The notes beneath the pieces were generated by a model, which searched no databases, was not told the DNA's origin, and saw nothing but the letters and a program-made list of their open reading frames with translations. This document shows, in pieces, positions 27,377 through 35,776 of a stretch of 64,000 nucleotides of DNA. The stretch comes from Streptomyces sp. B21-083 (GTDB taxonomy: Bacteria; Actinomycetota; Actinomycetes; Streptomycetales; Streptomycetaceae), in assembly GCF_036898825.1 (NCBI RefSeq), contig NZ_JARUND010000001.1, positions 62,001 to 126,000 of the forward strand, read 5' to 3'. Within the stretch, counting starts at the first letter, position 1; each line of letters starts with the position of its first letter. The position numbers were made by a program, and so were the translations under genes.

Positions 27377-27941
27377 ACGGTCCAGCCTTCCAGCCGCCAC
27401 TGACATCAACTCGGCTCGCCCAGAAACGCCGGGGGCTTGCCCGCGCCTCCGGCGGAAGGCTTGCCCGATCAGGTTCGAATGAAGGACCCCGGCTGTCATG
27501 TCGGCGCCCGGGGATTCGTGCCATCCGGCGGGGCTCGGCGGCGAACCGCTTGAGCACAGCTTCGGAGCGGTTGTCTCGTCGTCGATCCGGTCGAAGAAAG
27601 CGTCCCCGTTGCGGGTGACCATATGGGCCAACTGCGCCTCACACCTCTACGGGTCGGATTTGCTGTTCGTCAGCAGAGTGCTCAGGTACCGGCTGTGGAC
27701 GAGCGAGGTTATCTGCGATGAACACCGCGGCCCGTGGTGCGGCGTCAATGCAGCTGGCCTCTGCCGCATCCGTTCTGAGGCCGGACTCCCTCAGCGGGCA
27801 TCGGCTCGCCCAGCCTGGGCTTTGGTCTGCTACATAGCCACCCGGAACTGCTGCGGTGCTTCACCACGAACCATGACCAGGCGGCGGCGCGCCGGGCCGT
27901 TGTGGGCCCGACGCGCCGCCGCTCACCTGCTTGGGCGGGTG
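27377..27941. other. Gene-free region
   Basis: About 560 bp without a recognisable gene, repeat or terminator. Open frames on both strands have no family features. Confidence 0.4.
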
Positions 27942-28445
27942 TCAGGCGCGGCGGCGGGCGTCGCCCCGGTGGTCGCGGTCGTGGTCGCGGCCCCAGGACT
28001 CGTCGTCGATGAAGCGGCCGTGGTCGTTGCGCAGGGTGGCCGTGTCCCGGTCGTTGTTCCACACGTAGTTGCGGCGGTCCTGGTAGAGGTCGGTGCGGGT
28101 GTCGCGGCCCTCACCGGTGTGGATACGGACCGTGGCACGGCCGGCCAGGCGGTAGTCGTCGAAGGTGTAGGTGTGCCCCGACTCGTCCTCCAGCGTCCAG
28201 CCGTCGAGGTCCACGCCGTTGCGGGTGGTGTTGGTGAGTTCCACCCACTCCTTGTTCAGTGAGCGGTTGGAGCGGTCGTCGCGTCCCGGGGAGTCGTACT
28301 GGACAGCGGAGATCTCCACCTTCGGGTGCTGCGGACGCGCGTGGCCGGCAGCGGATGCCGGCAGCGCCGCCACCGAGACCAGAGCACCGGCCGCGAGCGC
28401 TCCGGCGGCCAGACGACGGGCGGTGACAGAAGCAGAAGCGGACAA
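27942..28445 (-). CDS. Secreted lamin-tail domain (LTD) protein
   Basis: The TTG at 28445 follows AGGGGGA by five bases, giving 167 residues. A signal peptide is clear: basic TARR, hydrophobic LAAGALAAGALVSVAALPA, cleavage after SAAG. The mature part has VEISAVQYDSPG, EWVELTNTTRNGVDLDGWTL and YTFDDYRLAGRATVRIHTG, YVWNNDRDTATLRND, the core strands of the lamin-tail fold found in many secreted bacterial proteins. The C-terminus is Asp/Arg-rich. Probably an exported nucleic-acid or envelope-binding module, usually fused to nucleases elsewhere; here it stands alone. Confidence 0.85.
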   Translation of the reverse strand: MSASASVTARRLAAGALAAGALVSVAALPASAAGHARPQHPKVEISAVQYDSPGRDDRSNRSLNKEWVELTNTTRNGVDLDGWTLEDESGHTYTFDDYRLAGRATVRIHTGEGRDTRTDLYQDRRNYVWNNDRDTATLRNDHGRFIDDESWGRDHDRDHRGDARRRA

Positions 28446-28880
28446 GAAGTCCCCCTGAAGGTGCGGGCGCCACTCCCCCGTAAACGGCCTTCCGGTCGCT
28501 GTGGGAGTCGGTGCGGTGTGCGGGTGGCGGCCGGACTGGCCGCACACCCACACTCTGTCCACCCCGTGCAGGAGTTGGGTAGAAAACATGGACTGTGTTA
28601 CTGGTTACCCATATTCCTGTGACTCTCGACTGCCTCATCCATGTATGCCGCTGATGCCCGAGGTTGACGACCCGACACGATCCCACCCCCGTGCAGGAGT
28701 TGGTTCAGTGCCCGCAGCCGTCACACCACGCCACCCCGGCACCGCGGGGGCCGTCACCCGAAAGTGAGTAACAGCCCTGGTGCAGTGTCAAGGAGGTGGG
28801 GCGCGGCCAGTCCTGGTGGGCACGTCGGCGCACCGTCTCGTCGGGATGATGGCCGCCCGCAGTGCGGGCCCGCGGTCCAG
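28446..28880. other. Gene-free region upstream of the LTD gene
   Basis: About 430 bp. It must hold the LTD promoter near 28480-28620; an AT-richer patch (GTAGAAAACATGG, GGTTACCCATATTCC) is at 28580-28620. No other feature recognised. Confidence 0.4.
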
Positions 28881-29081
28881 TCAGTGCCGCGTCTCCCACC
28901 ACAAGATCAGCAGCGTCACAGCGCCGCTGCCCAGCCTGTAGGCGACGCCCTGCAGGAAGTGGTGGTGGACACCGCGTCCACGACCCCCACTCCATTTCCG
29001 CAGGTGAGTACTGATGGACAAGCGCCACCTGTCCACACGGCGTGGGTGCTTCGGATCTGAATTCGCGCTAGGCTCGGACAT
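28881..29081 (-). CDS. Small basic single-helix membrane protein
   Basis: 66 residues starting at ATG 29081 after a CAAGGAAA site. The N-terminal half is hydrophilic and basic; the end reads FLQGVAYRLGSGAVTLLILW WETRH, a single membrane helix preceded by positive charge. Similar 'GVAYGLG' tail-anchored proteins occur on Streptomyces accessory replicons. No function is known. Coding support is moderate. Confidence 0.45.
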   Translation of the reverse strand: MSEPSANSDPKHPRRVDRWRLSISTHLRKWSGGRGRGVHHHFLQGVAYRLGSGAVTLLILWWETRH

Positions 29082-29120
29082 GCGTTTCCTTGCGTTAGCT
29101 TGCGTTCAGGGACACGCGTG

Positions 29121-29173
29121 AGGAGCCCTCCCAACTCAAAGGCCTGAGAAACCCGTTGGGACGCAGGGCTCCT
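29121..29173. terminator. Strong stem-loop, probable terminator
   Basis: AGGAGCCCT at 29121 pairs perfectly with AGGGCTCCT at 29165-29173, and the stem extends with CCCAAC/GTTGGG after a small bulge. A short T-rich stretch follows on the plus strand. Confidence 0.5.
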
Positions 29174-29377
29174 TTCGCGTTCTCCGGATCCTATCGGCGA
29201 GAAGCTGATCGGTGTAGTTGCTCATGCGGGAATGCACTCACCAGACGACACTCTGCCTACACTCTGCCTACCTTCTCGCGCACCAGCGATACACCCACAC
29301 CGGAAAACTCGCAGCTCACAGGCGTGCGTGTGATCCCGGTCACCATTAAGCAGCAAAGCGGCATTCGCCGGTCTTCC

Positions 29378-29427
29378 CTCCTGCGAGAAACGCAGGAGCG
29401 GGTCTTCCTCCTGCGGAAAACGCAGGA
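29378..29427. repeat. Two tandem hairpins with a shared stem
   Basis: CTCCTGCG-AGAAA-CGCAGGAG at 29378-29398 and TCCTGCG-GAAAA-CGCAGGA at 29409-29427. Both have perfect 7-8 bp stems and five-base purine loops, spaced 31 bp. Confidence 0.7.
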
Positions 29428-29454
29428 AAACACAAGCTCCAATGCGCTCCAACT

Positions 29455-29504
29455 TAATCCATTGCATTCCATTGCATCGCGATGAGATGTAATGAAATGG
29501 ATTA
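29455..29504. repeat. 50-bp imperfect AT-rich palindrome
   Basis: The left arm TAATCCATTGCATTCCATTG.. and the right arm ..GTAATGAAATGGATTA match at 19 of 23 positions around a central CGCG (29478-29481). Confidence 0.75.
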
Positions 29505-29852
29505 CAGAGGGTTACGGCAGGAGTGCCGGGCTTGAGGTCGCCTCGGGAGCCGAGCCTCACGGTCTGCTCCTCGCAGGAATGTGAAACGCCTCGTCCCCGG
29601 CAGCTTCAATGCCTGAGCCGAAGCACGATGATTGTCACCGCTGGTCTCCACTGATCTGCGGTTTCGGTTGGGCAAAGCACGCTGGTCACCACCGGATCGG
29701 CGGGCTTTCTGTCACCAGGACTGCGCGAAGCACGGTGATGATCACCAGCTCCGGCGCCGGCAGTCTCGTACGGACGAGTGATGGTCCCCGACCCCGGCCG
29801 AGTGCGAACCTCAGTTCGTTATGATCCGCATGCCTTATACCGGGGAGGGACC

Positions 29853-30416
29853 ATGGCCGAAGGCCACAGCGACCGAGGCATCAACAACGCGGAATCCTCT
29901 GACAATGTCGTGGACGGGCGAACCACAGTTGAACTGGCGTACCGGCCCCAGTCTGCCGACACTCTGGTCGGCCTGCGGGTCCGCGAGCGGATCAAGTGGG
30001 CCGGGCTGATACTGCGGGGCGCACTCCTCTTCCTGTCGGTAGGAAACTGGCTGGTCTCCGCCGCCGTCCGCAGCGGTGTCGACGTGTTCTCGACGGCCGT
30101 GCTCCTGTCGGTCGTCTTGCTGGTGTGGGGTTACCCGCGGCTGCAAGCCGCCCACGTGCAGCGCCTCGTCGGATGGCAGGGCGAGTACCGCGCCACCGTG
30201 TCTCCCGCCGGGATCACATGCCGAACCGAGCACAGCACACTGATCCAGAAGTGGTCCGTCTTCCAGGGGTACCGGGAAACGGCAGGTCACTTCGTCCTGC
30301 TCAGCCGGGATCCCAACATCCTGTGCGTCGACGTCCTGCCCAAGCGGGGCGTGCATGAGGCTGGGGGCATCGAGCGGCTACGGGCGATCCTGGACCAGCA
30401 CACCCCTCGCGTGTGA
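29853..30416 (+). CDS. YcxB-like membrane protein
   Basis: ATG 29853 follows GGGGAGGGACC. The 187-residue product has two membrane helices (IKWAGLILRGALLFLSVGNW and VFSTAVLLSVVLLVWGYPRL, about residues 50-105). A C-terminal beta-rich domain follows, with YRATVSPAGITCRTEHSTLI, then KWSVFQGYRETAGHFVLLS and VDVLPKRGV. This is the YcxB-like arrangement seen in many small membrane proteins of unknown function. The AT-rich palindrome lies about 350 bp upstream and could regulate it. Confidence 0.75.
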   Translation: MAEGHSDRGINNAESSDNVVDGRTTVELAYRPQSADTLVGLRVRERIKWAGLILRGALLFLSVGNWLVSAAVRSGVDVFSTAVLLSVVLLVWGYPRLQAAHVQRLVGWQGEYRATVSPAGITCRTEHSTLIQKWSVFQGYRETAGHFVLLSRDPNILCVDVLPKRGVHEAGGIERLRAILDQHTPRV

Positions 30417-30432
30417 ACAGGTTTCCGCCGTT

Positions 30433-30459
30433 GTGACAACCATCCCGCTTCGGCTCAGT
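30433..30459. repeat. Direct repeat, left copy
   Basis: GTGACAACCATCCCGCTTCG followed by GCTCAGT. It matches 31052-31078 at 24 of 27 positions. The pair brackets the ORF at 30616-31035. Confidence 0.65.
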
Positions 30460-30615
30460 CGGCGATGCGCTCGGGCTTGTGGTCGGCGTTCAGGAGTGGG
30501 CTCTTGTCGCGGTCGATGGCTGTGCCGAAGCTCAGTAGTTGTCAGCGTCGGCGCCGGATAGCCTGCGAAGGGAGTAGATCGAAGCAGTCGGACTGTCATC
30601 AGAGAGGCACTGCAG

Positions 30616-31035
30616 TTGTCACACGAGGTCGATGAGTGGGTCGTACGGGTACCGGCGCGCAGCCTGCCTCGCGAGGAATTCATCGCCATGCTTCGCGAAC
30701 AGACCCCGGCATGCAGACCTGCCCGTGACGCCTTGATTGCCGGTGGCGCCTTCGATGTCTCGGACGGTCTGGTCCCCGCCAACCGGCACGCGGGTGTGTT
30801 CGCGATTCGAGTGCGCACGGCGGCTCGGCGCGGCCACACAATTGAGGGCCTTGCCGCCTCTGTCGACATCCTCCGGCAGGCTGGGGAAGAGCGTGTGCGT
30901 ACCGGTCGCATTGACTCCGTGGACAGATCGTCCGTGTTCACGATCTTCCTGAACTCTTCAACGACGGAAGTGCTGGCCTGCGCAGGCGGACTCCGGCCCA
31001 CCCCCCTGCAGGAGCCGACCGAAGCCCCCGAGTGA
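30616..31035 (+). CDS. Hypothetical protein between direct repeats
   Basis: 139 residues from TTG 30616 with an AGAGAGG site. It reads SHEVDEWVVRVPARSLPREE and contains GGAFDVSDGLVPANRHAGVF, AIRVRTAARRGHTIEGLAAS. Codon positions show the expected GC bias. No family is recognised. It lies alone between two 27-bp direct repeats 619 bp apart. Confidence 0.5.
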   Translation: MSHEVDEWVVRVPARSLPREEFIAMLREQTPACRPARDALIAGGAFDVSDGLVPANRHAGVFAIRVRTAARRGHTIEGLAASVDILRQAGEERVRTGRIDSVDRSSVFTIFLNSSTTEVLACAGGLRPTPLQEPTEAPE

Positions 31036-31051
31036 CAGCACGCCTGCCTTG

Positions 31052-31078
31052 GTGACAACTATCGCGCTTCGGCTCAAT
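31052..31078. repeat. Direct repeat, right copy
   Basis: GTGACAACTATCGCGCTTCG followed by GCTCAAT; partner of 30433-30459. It sits about 35 bp from the tpg stop. Confidence 0.65.
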
Positions 31079-31111
31079 GCCGGGGACGAGGCGCTTGTGA
31101 TGGAGCCCGGG

Positions 31112-31669
31112 TTACAGCACGATCCGGATGTGCTCCATGTCGGTGAACTCCACGCCCAGGCCGGCCGCCCGGGTGTTGTTGTTCCGGAAGTACATTTCCG
31201 CGAGTCCTTCGGCCGCGATGCGCTGGAGCTGCTGCTCGGTGGCGCCGGCGTCGCGGGCCTCGAAGAGGCGGTCGGCCCAGCGCGGTGGGAGGGCCTGGGT
31301 GATGTCGCGGATCCGGGCGTCGTCGGTCGTGCCGGGGGCGGCGGTGAAGCCGAAGCGGGCCCGTGTGGTGACGACCAGGCCGTCGGTGCTCGCGGCCTTC
31401 TTCTTGGCCTTCGCCCGGATCTGCGGCTGCCACCGCTTCTTGACCTCACGCTCGATGCGCTCGCGCAGGTCGTGGCGGGGCCGCTTGAACTTGCCCGCGA
31501 CGTACCGCTCCACGGTGCGCTGGGAGATCCCGAGTGCCTGGGCGGCGGCCTTGGTGCCCTTGTGCTGTTTGACCAGGTACTTCATTTGCGCCTGGGCGCT
31601 CTGCGGGATGCGGCGGGTGAACGCCGTCTCCAGCGCATGGTCCAGGCTGTCCGCGAGCGAGTCGACCAT
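31112..31669 (-). CDS. tpg: Telomere terminal protein Tpg
   Basis: 185 residues, the normal Tpg length. Signature stretches are FTRRIPQSAQAQMKYLVKQH, the HTH GTKAAAQALGISQRTVERYV, VKKRWQPQIRAKAKKKAAST, RARFGFTAAPGTTDDARIRD and the end AEGLAEMYFRN..GVEFTD. Tpg is covalently bound to the 5' ends of linear Streptomyces chromosomes and plasmids and primes telomere patch synthesis. It follows tap by three bases, the usual tap-tpg operon. This is strong evidence that the replicon is linear or derives from one. Confidence 0.96.
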   Translation of the reverse strand: MVDSLADSLDHALETAFTRRIPQSAQAQMKYLVKQHKGTKAAAQALGISQRTVERYVAGKFKRPRHDLRERIEREVKKRWQPQIRAKAKKKAASTDGLVVTTRARFGFTAAPGTTDDARIRDITQALPPRWADRLFEARDAGATEQQLQRIAAEGLAEMYFRNNNTRAAGLGVEFTDMEHIRIVL

Positions 31670-31672
31670 CGG

Positions 31673-33856
31673 TTACTCCCCTTCTCCGGCGGTCGGGTCG
31701 TTCTTGATGAGGTTGGCGATGTTGAACACGCCGCCGTGTTCCTCGAACAACTGCTCTGCCCACAGGACGGTCTGGGTGCCCTGGTGTTTGACCATCCCCG
31801 GCGAGACACCGAGCCGGAACGTGCCCGGCGCCGGCTTGCCCTCGGGTGTGTGGGGCAGGACGTCCAGCGGGGACGGGCCGGGCGAGGGGTAGACGATCGC
31901 GTCGGTGCCGATGGAGACCGGGTACAGGTCGGCGGCGGCCGCCGTCTTCATCAGCTTGCGGTGCAGGCCCACGCGCTGGTTCGCCAGCACGGCGGCCCGG
32001 ATGTCGGGGCGCCACGTCTCCCGCTTCAGCGCCGGGTATTCCTCGTAGTACGGCACCTGGCCCCGGCTGCGCTGGCGCAGCTTGCCGATGCCGCCCTTCG
32101 CCGTCGCTTTGATCGCGGTCGCCAGCAGGTTCATGGTCGGGTCGACGCTCTTGGAGCGGTTCATCGCGTCCAGGAACTCCTGGCCCGTCAGGTCGGTGGT
32201 GACGCCCAGGTCGGCCATGGTCGTGATGTAGGCGTCGCGCAGGCGTTTGTACCAGGCGTCCAGGTAGCGGCCGGTCCGGGTGCGCACGTGCGCCTCGATC
32301 GGCGTGACGTCGAAGCCGAGTTCCACCGCGTAGGCGACGGTGGGGGTGGCGTACCAGGCCGGGCCCTGGGGCCGGTCGCCCTTCGGCGTGAACGGGCTCG
32401 GGAGCCGGTCGCCGTCGACGGTGCGTCCGTTGACCGGTACGCGGGACAGGTCGACGTGGCTCAGGTCGACCAGCCACGAGCCGGGCAGTGCCGCGTCGAA
32501 CTTCGGGTTGTTCTCCAGGTGGGTCGGCCCGTTCAGCCCGACCGTGATTCCGTTCGCGGCTGCGGCGAACGACATGTTGATGTCGACCGTGACCAGGAAC
32601 TGGTTCACGCACTCCTCATCGGTGAGCGGTCGGCACCAGTCGTAGGGCTCCTCCATCAGCATCTGGTCCGGGGTGCGCAGGTGGTGACGGGTGAACTTGT
32701 CCTTGAGGACCGGGTGTTCGTCGGGGACCTCGCACTCCACCGCGGGATACAAGGCGGTGAGCGCGTCGTCGTTGAAGGCCCGCTTGAACTCGCCGGTCGT
32801 CGGGTCCTTCTCCGCGCGGGTCGGCGGGCGCAGCGCGACCATCAGCTCGAGGCCGGTCGTCGAAGTGGTGCCGCGCGGCGTCATCACCCGATCCGCGTAC
32901 AAGCCGAGGTAGCGGGCAAGGTCGGCCGGGTGCATCGTCGGCAGCTGCGGGTCGTCCTTCTTGTCCCACTCCCGGGCGTCCAGCGCGTTCCAGGACAGGA
33001 TGCACAGCTGGACGCAGCGGCGCCTGGAGCCCTCGGGCTCGCGGAAGACGCGGGCCCACGGCCCGAACCCGCGCTGGGTGAGCTGGAGCCCGGCCCGCTC
33101 GATCTGCTTGACCACCTTGTGGCCGGCCGGGATCCGTCCCGCATTCCGCTCCTCCTCCGACAGGGCGGCGGGCAGACCGTAGCGCTCCAGCGCGGCCGGA
33201 GTGAGGACGAGGATCGGGTCGGCGTCCCGGCCGTTGCGGTGCAGCCGGGCCTGACCGAGCCGGGCCTCAATCAGCGTCCAGTCGACGAGCGCCGGAATGG
33301 ACTTGGCGGGCACGTCCAGGACCAGGCCGCCGACGCAGTACGCCGACACCTGTCCCTCCTCGCAGTCGATCACAGCAAGCGGGCCGTTCTCGAAGCGTGG
33401 ATCGACGGTGGTCGGCTTCTTCGCCGCCTTCTTCGCACCCGGGCGCCGCGACGACGGGGCGGGCCCGGCGGTGCCGCTCGCCTCCGTCGTCAGGCGGGAG
33501 GGCGGTACAGCGGCGGGCACGGGGACCAGCTCTGAGGGCGGACCGGTGAACGCCTCCGGGACCACGGGCGCCGGGGCATCGGCGGGCACGTCGGTGGCCG
33601 GGGCGGGGAACCGCGCGGCGAGGCCCTCCAAGAGTCGGGCGTAGGCGGCGCGCTTCGGCGGCCGGGGCTCCGTCTTTCCGGTCTCCCAGTTCCCCACCGC
33701 TTCCCGGCGGGCATCCAGCGCTGTGGCGATCTGTGCCTGACTCAGGCCCGCCGCCTCACGTAGACGCTTGCGCTCCGCAGGGTCCGGCAGGTCGTCCTGC
33801 GCGACTTGCTCCAGCAGTGCATCGACGGCGCTGAACAGCTCGTTCTCAGCGGACAC
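31673..33856 (-). CDS. tap: Telomere-associated protein Tap
   Basis: GTG 33856 is chosen because TGGAGGTGA lies just upstream, giving 727 residues, close to known Tap proteins. An XRE-type HTH is near the N-terminus (LREAAGLSQAQIATALDARR then AVGNWETGKTEPR). A Pro/Ala-rich linker follows, then the large conserved body with LAVIDCEEGQVSAYC, GFGPWARVFREPEG, LCILSWNALDAREWD and VTVDINMSFAAAANGITVGL. Tap binds telomeric 3' overhangs and recruits Tpg. The HTH may also bind the repeat array immediately upstream and control the operon. Confidence 0.96.
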   Translation of the reverse strand: MSAENELFSAVDALLEQVAQDDLPDPAERKRLREAAGLSQAQIATALDARREAVGNWETGKTEPRPPKRAAYARLLEGLAARFPAPATDVPADAPAPVVPEAFTGPPSELVPVPAAVPPSRLTTEASGTAGPAPSSRRPGAKKAAKKPTTVDPRFENGPLAVIDCEEGQVSAYCVGGLVLDVPAKSIPALVDWTLIEARLGQARLHRNGRDADPILVLTPAALERYGLPAALSEEERNAGRIPAGHKVVKQIERAGLQLTQRGFGPWARVFREPEGSRRRCVQLCILSWNALDAREWDKKDDPQLPTMHPADLARYLGLYADRVMTPRGTTSTTGLELMVALRPPTRAEKDPTTGEFKRAFNDDALTALYPAVECEVPDEHPVLKDKFTRHHLRTPDQMLMEEPYDWCRPLTDEECVNQFLVTVDINMSFAAAANGITVGLNGPTHLENNPKFDAALPGSWLVDLSHVDLSRVPVNGRTVDGDRLPSPFTPKGDRPQGPAWYATPTVAYAVELGFDVTPIEAHVRTRTGRYLDAWYKRLRDAYITTMADLGVTTDLTGQEFLDAMNRSKSVDPTMNLLATAIKATAKGGIGKLRQRSRGQVPYYEEYPALKRETWRPDIRAAVLANQRVGLHRKLMKTAAAADLYPVSIGTDAIVYPSPGPSPLDVLPHTPEGKPAPGTFRLGVSPGMVKHQGTQTVLWAEQLFEEHGGVFNIANLIKNDPTAGEGE

Positions 33857-33876
33857 AGAGGTCACCTCCAATAGAC

Positions 33877-33925
33877 ATCATACCTGATCGCGCATTGGAT
33901 CGATCATTGAATCGCTCATCAATCG
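33877..33925 (-). promoter_or_regulatory. tap promoter and operator-like repeats
   Basis: On the minus strand a -10-like TATGAT is at 33882-33877, just before the ribosome site. Upstream of it the tetramer CGAT recurs in the same orientation (plus-strand ATCG at 33887, 33899, 33911 and 33922), spaced 12, 12 and 11 bp, each with an AT-rich flank (ATTGATC, ATTGAATC, ATCAATC). This is about one helical turn apart, as for cooperative repressor binding. Confidence 0.55.
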
Positions 33926-34400
33926 CGCGTTGATTTGGAGTGCAACACGCGGGCAGGTAAGTCGCGCAACGGCTATCCGTTCAGGTCGGGCCCGCAACTG
34001 TCCTGTCTCTGTGATGTCCGGGCAGTCTCGGAGATCTCCGGGCATCAGCCCCGGCGTCTCGCGCAAGTCCGGCACGGCCCCGATATCCGTGCCGGTCACG
34101 AGCCCTGTGGCCTTCCCGGACCGGCGCATCGCACCGGCGGTTACCCGGACTTCTTCGGGACGCCGGACCCGCTGGGCGTCTCACCCAAGTCCGGGTAACG
34201 CAGGTCGGAGGGGCGTCGTACCTGGAGATATCTGGGACCGGACACCGGACGTTGCGTCATGTGTTGCACGCCCGCTGCCCTTGGCCCCGTTGCCCGGCAG
34301 AGCGACGGCGCAGAGTCAAGGCCGGCTGCCAGGACATGGGTGCCCGCACCGAAGGACAGGCGGCAGACCTGGTCGTTCGGGGAACTACGCCCCGTTCGAG
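33926..34400. other. Gene-free region upstream of tap with a long hairpin
   Basis: No credible gene. It holds a cluster of short inverted repeats, the clearest at 34140-34199. Confidence 0.5.
34140..34199. repeat. 60-bp hairpin or cruciform
   Basis: GTTACCCGGACTT at 34140-34152 is perfectly complementary to AAGTCCGGGTAAC at 34187-34199, with an inner ACGCC/GGCGT stem. Stem 13 bp plus inner pairs. Confidence 0.7.
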
Positions 34401-34768
34401 ATGGCGGGTCGGCACACTGGCCCGGTGACTTCCTGGCTGAACCGCCGTTGGCTCGGGCTTTGGTCCCGTCTGCACCGCGACTTCGACGGCACCGACCCCA
34501 CCGCGAAATGGACCGCCCGCGCCGTCTGGGCACTGCTGACCGGGGCAACCTGCCTGGTGCTGGGCCGCGCAGCCACCTGGCCTCCCGGGCCGTAGGCGCA
34601 TCCCCGGCCCTGACCGGGTGGCTTGCCGTGTGGCTCCTGGTCTCCGTGTTCACCGTCGCGCTGATCGCGGTCGGTGCCGGACCGGGCCGCACCCGTCGGC
34701 CGGCACTGACCGCGCTCAGCCTCGTGACCGGCGTCGTCCTGCTGACGGCGCCGTCTTGGCCGGCCTGA
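34401..34768 (+). pseudogene. Small membrane protein with apparent frameshift
   Basis: From ATG 34401 the frame reads MAGRHTGPVTSWLNRRWLGL, TAKWTARAVWALLTGATCLV and stops at 34593. A one-base shift near 34575 continues as HLASRAVGASPALTGWLAVW, LLVSVFTVALIAVGAG and ALTALSLVTGVVLLTAPSWP, stop 34766. Together they would make a protein of about 120 residues with three membrane helices. It may be one gene with a frameshift or two overlapping small genes. Confidence 0.4.
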
Positions 34769-34794
34769 CACCCGCCCCGTACAGCAGCCCGCAG

Positions 34795-35490
34795 TCAGGC
34801 AGAGGGGTGCTGCCTGGTGCCGCCGCCGCTGCCGCTGCCGTTCAGCGGGATCAGGGTCTCCAGACGAGCGCCCTTGACCCAGGAGCCCAGCAGGTCGCGG
34901 TGCAGGGCCACGATGTCCTGGCGCAGCGCCAGGCCCAGCGCGGCCTTCGTGAACGAGCGGCACGTGGTGACGAACAAGGCGACATCCGCGCCGTGTTCGA
35001 GACGGGCGGTGCCGACGAACTTCTGCATGTCCTGCGAGGACACGCTCCGGTGCGGCGCGTACTTCTTGCACTGGACGACCAGCTTGCGGCCGTCGGCCAG
35101 GTAGCCGACGACATCCGCGCCCAAGTCGCCGCTCTTGCCGCTGACGACGACCTTCGTGCAGCCGTCCCGCCGACACAGATCGGCGACGTACGTCTCGAAC
35201 TCCTGCCACGACAACGCGTCGACCTCTGCCATCGACAACTCCCGCGCCCGGGCCTCCTCCCGCGCCCGCCACACACGGTCCTGGCCGGCCGCGAGACGGT
35301 GCGCCCGCCACAGCGCCCATCCGACCCCGCCCACCACGGCCGTGGCGAGCACGGCCACCAAGACCGGCCACACCACCGCCCAGTGCCGGGCCACCCAGAC
35401 CGCGGCGACCACGGCCACCACCGCACCCCAGCCCTGCAACTGCCGGCGCGTCCGCTTCTTCAAACGCCGGCACCGTCGACGTGCCGCCAT
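34795..35490 (-). CDS. Membrane-anchored Mrr-like restriction endonuclease
   Basis: From ATG 35490, 231 residues. Two N-terminal membrane helices (WGAVVAVVAAVWVARHWAVV and VLVAVLATAVVGGVGWALW) lead to a coiled linker. A PD-(D/E)xK Mrr-type domain follows: LSWQEFETYVADL (helix with catalytic E), SGKSGDLGADVVGYLADGRK, VVQCKKYA (Asp...Gln-x-Lys) and a final TTCRSFTKAALGLA. All key residues are visible. Mrr-like nucleases cut modified or foreign DNA; membrane-tethered forms often lie beside tap-tpg on Streptomyces linear replicons. Confidence 0.88.
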   Translation of the reverse strand: MAARRRCRRLKKRTRRQLQGWGAVVAVVAAVWVARHWAVVWPVLVAVLATAVVGGVGWALWRAHRLAAGQDRVWRAREEARARELSMAEVDALSWQEFETYVADLCRRDGCTKVVVSGKSGDLGADVVGYLADGRKLVVQCKKYAPHRSVSSQDMQKFVGTARLEHGADVALFVTTCRSFTKAALGLALRQDIVALHRDLLGSWVKGARLETLIPLNGSGSGGGTRQHPSA

Positions 35491-35566
35491 CACTCCCCCA
35501 CTCCCCCGACCCGTGCCCTGCAGTGCGCACCGACGGGCGCCGTCCGGCCCGTACGTGTGCGGGGGC

Positions 35567-35776
35567 TCATCGGCCGGCCTGGGTGACGCCGCTCGCAAGC
35601 TGTCCCACGATGTTCAAGATCCCCTGGCCCGCCGCGGTGGGCGCGATCAGGACGCCCAGCGCCAGGACGATGACGACGGTCAGCTTCTCGTCGACGCGGC
35701 TACGGGCCTGCGTACGCCTCCGCAGCCGCCAGACGACAATGACTGCGAGCAGCACCGTCACGTTGATGGTCAGCAA
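35567..35776 (-). CDS. Small two-helix membrane protein
   Basis: 69 residues: MLTINVTVLLAVIVVWRLRR (helix 1 with basic end), a short linker, LTVVIVLALGVLIAPTAAG (helix 2) and a small polar tail. It ends 77 bp upstream of the Mrr-like start on the same strand and is probably cotranscribed. Similar pairs of tiny membrane protein and Mrr are common on linear plasmids; function unknown. Confidence 0.7.
   Translation of the reverse strand: MLTINVTVLLAVIVVWRLRRRTQARSRVDEKLTVVIVLALGVLIAPTAAGQGILNIVGQLASGVTQAGR

Larger units (their letters stand above)
29174..29852. other. AT-richer repeat region without genes
   Basis: Notably lower GC than its surroundings. It contains a tandem CACTCTGCCTA repeat (about 29248-29272), two TCCTGCG/CGCAGGA hairpins (29378-29398 and 29409-29427), a 50-bp imperfect palindrome (29455-29504) and an 8-bp CATTGCAT motif. 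It could be an operator array or replication-type locus; no gene is seen until 29853. Confidence 0.5.

Noticed and set aside
29378..29427. CRISPR repeats
   Set aside because: Only two short hairpins, with no regular spacers of equal length and no cas genes.
31049..33535. 828-codon plus-strand frame opposite tap and tpg
   Set aside because: Mirror frame; Tap and Tpg are certain on the other strand.
34140..34199. Telomere-type palindrome
   Set aside because: Only one hairpin is present and it lacks the multiple GCGCAGC-type palindromes of Streptomyces ends; it is probably a local structure.
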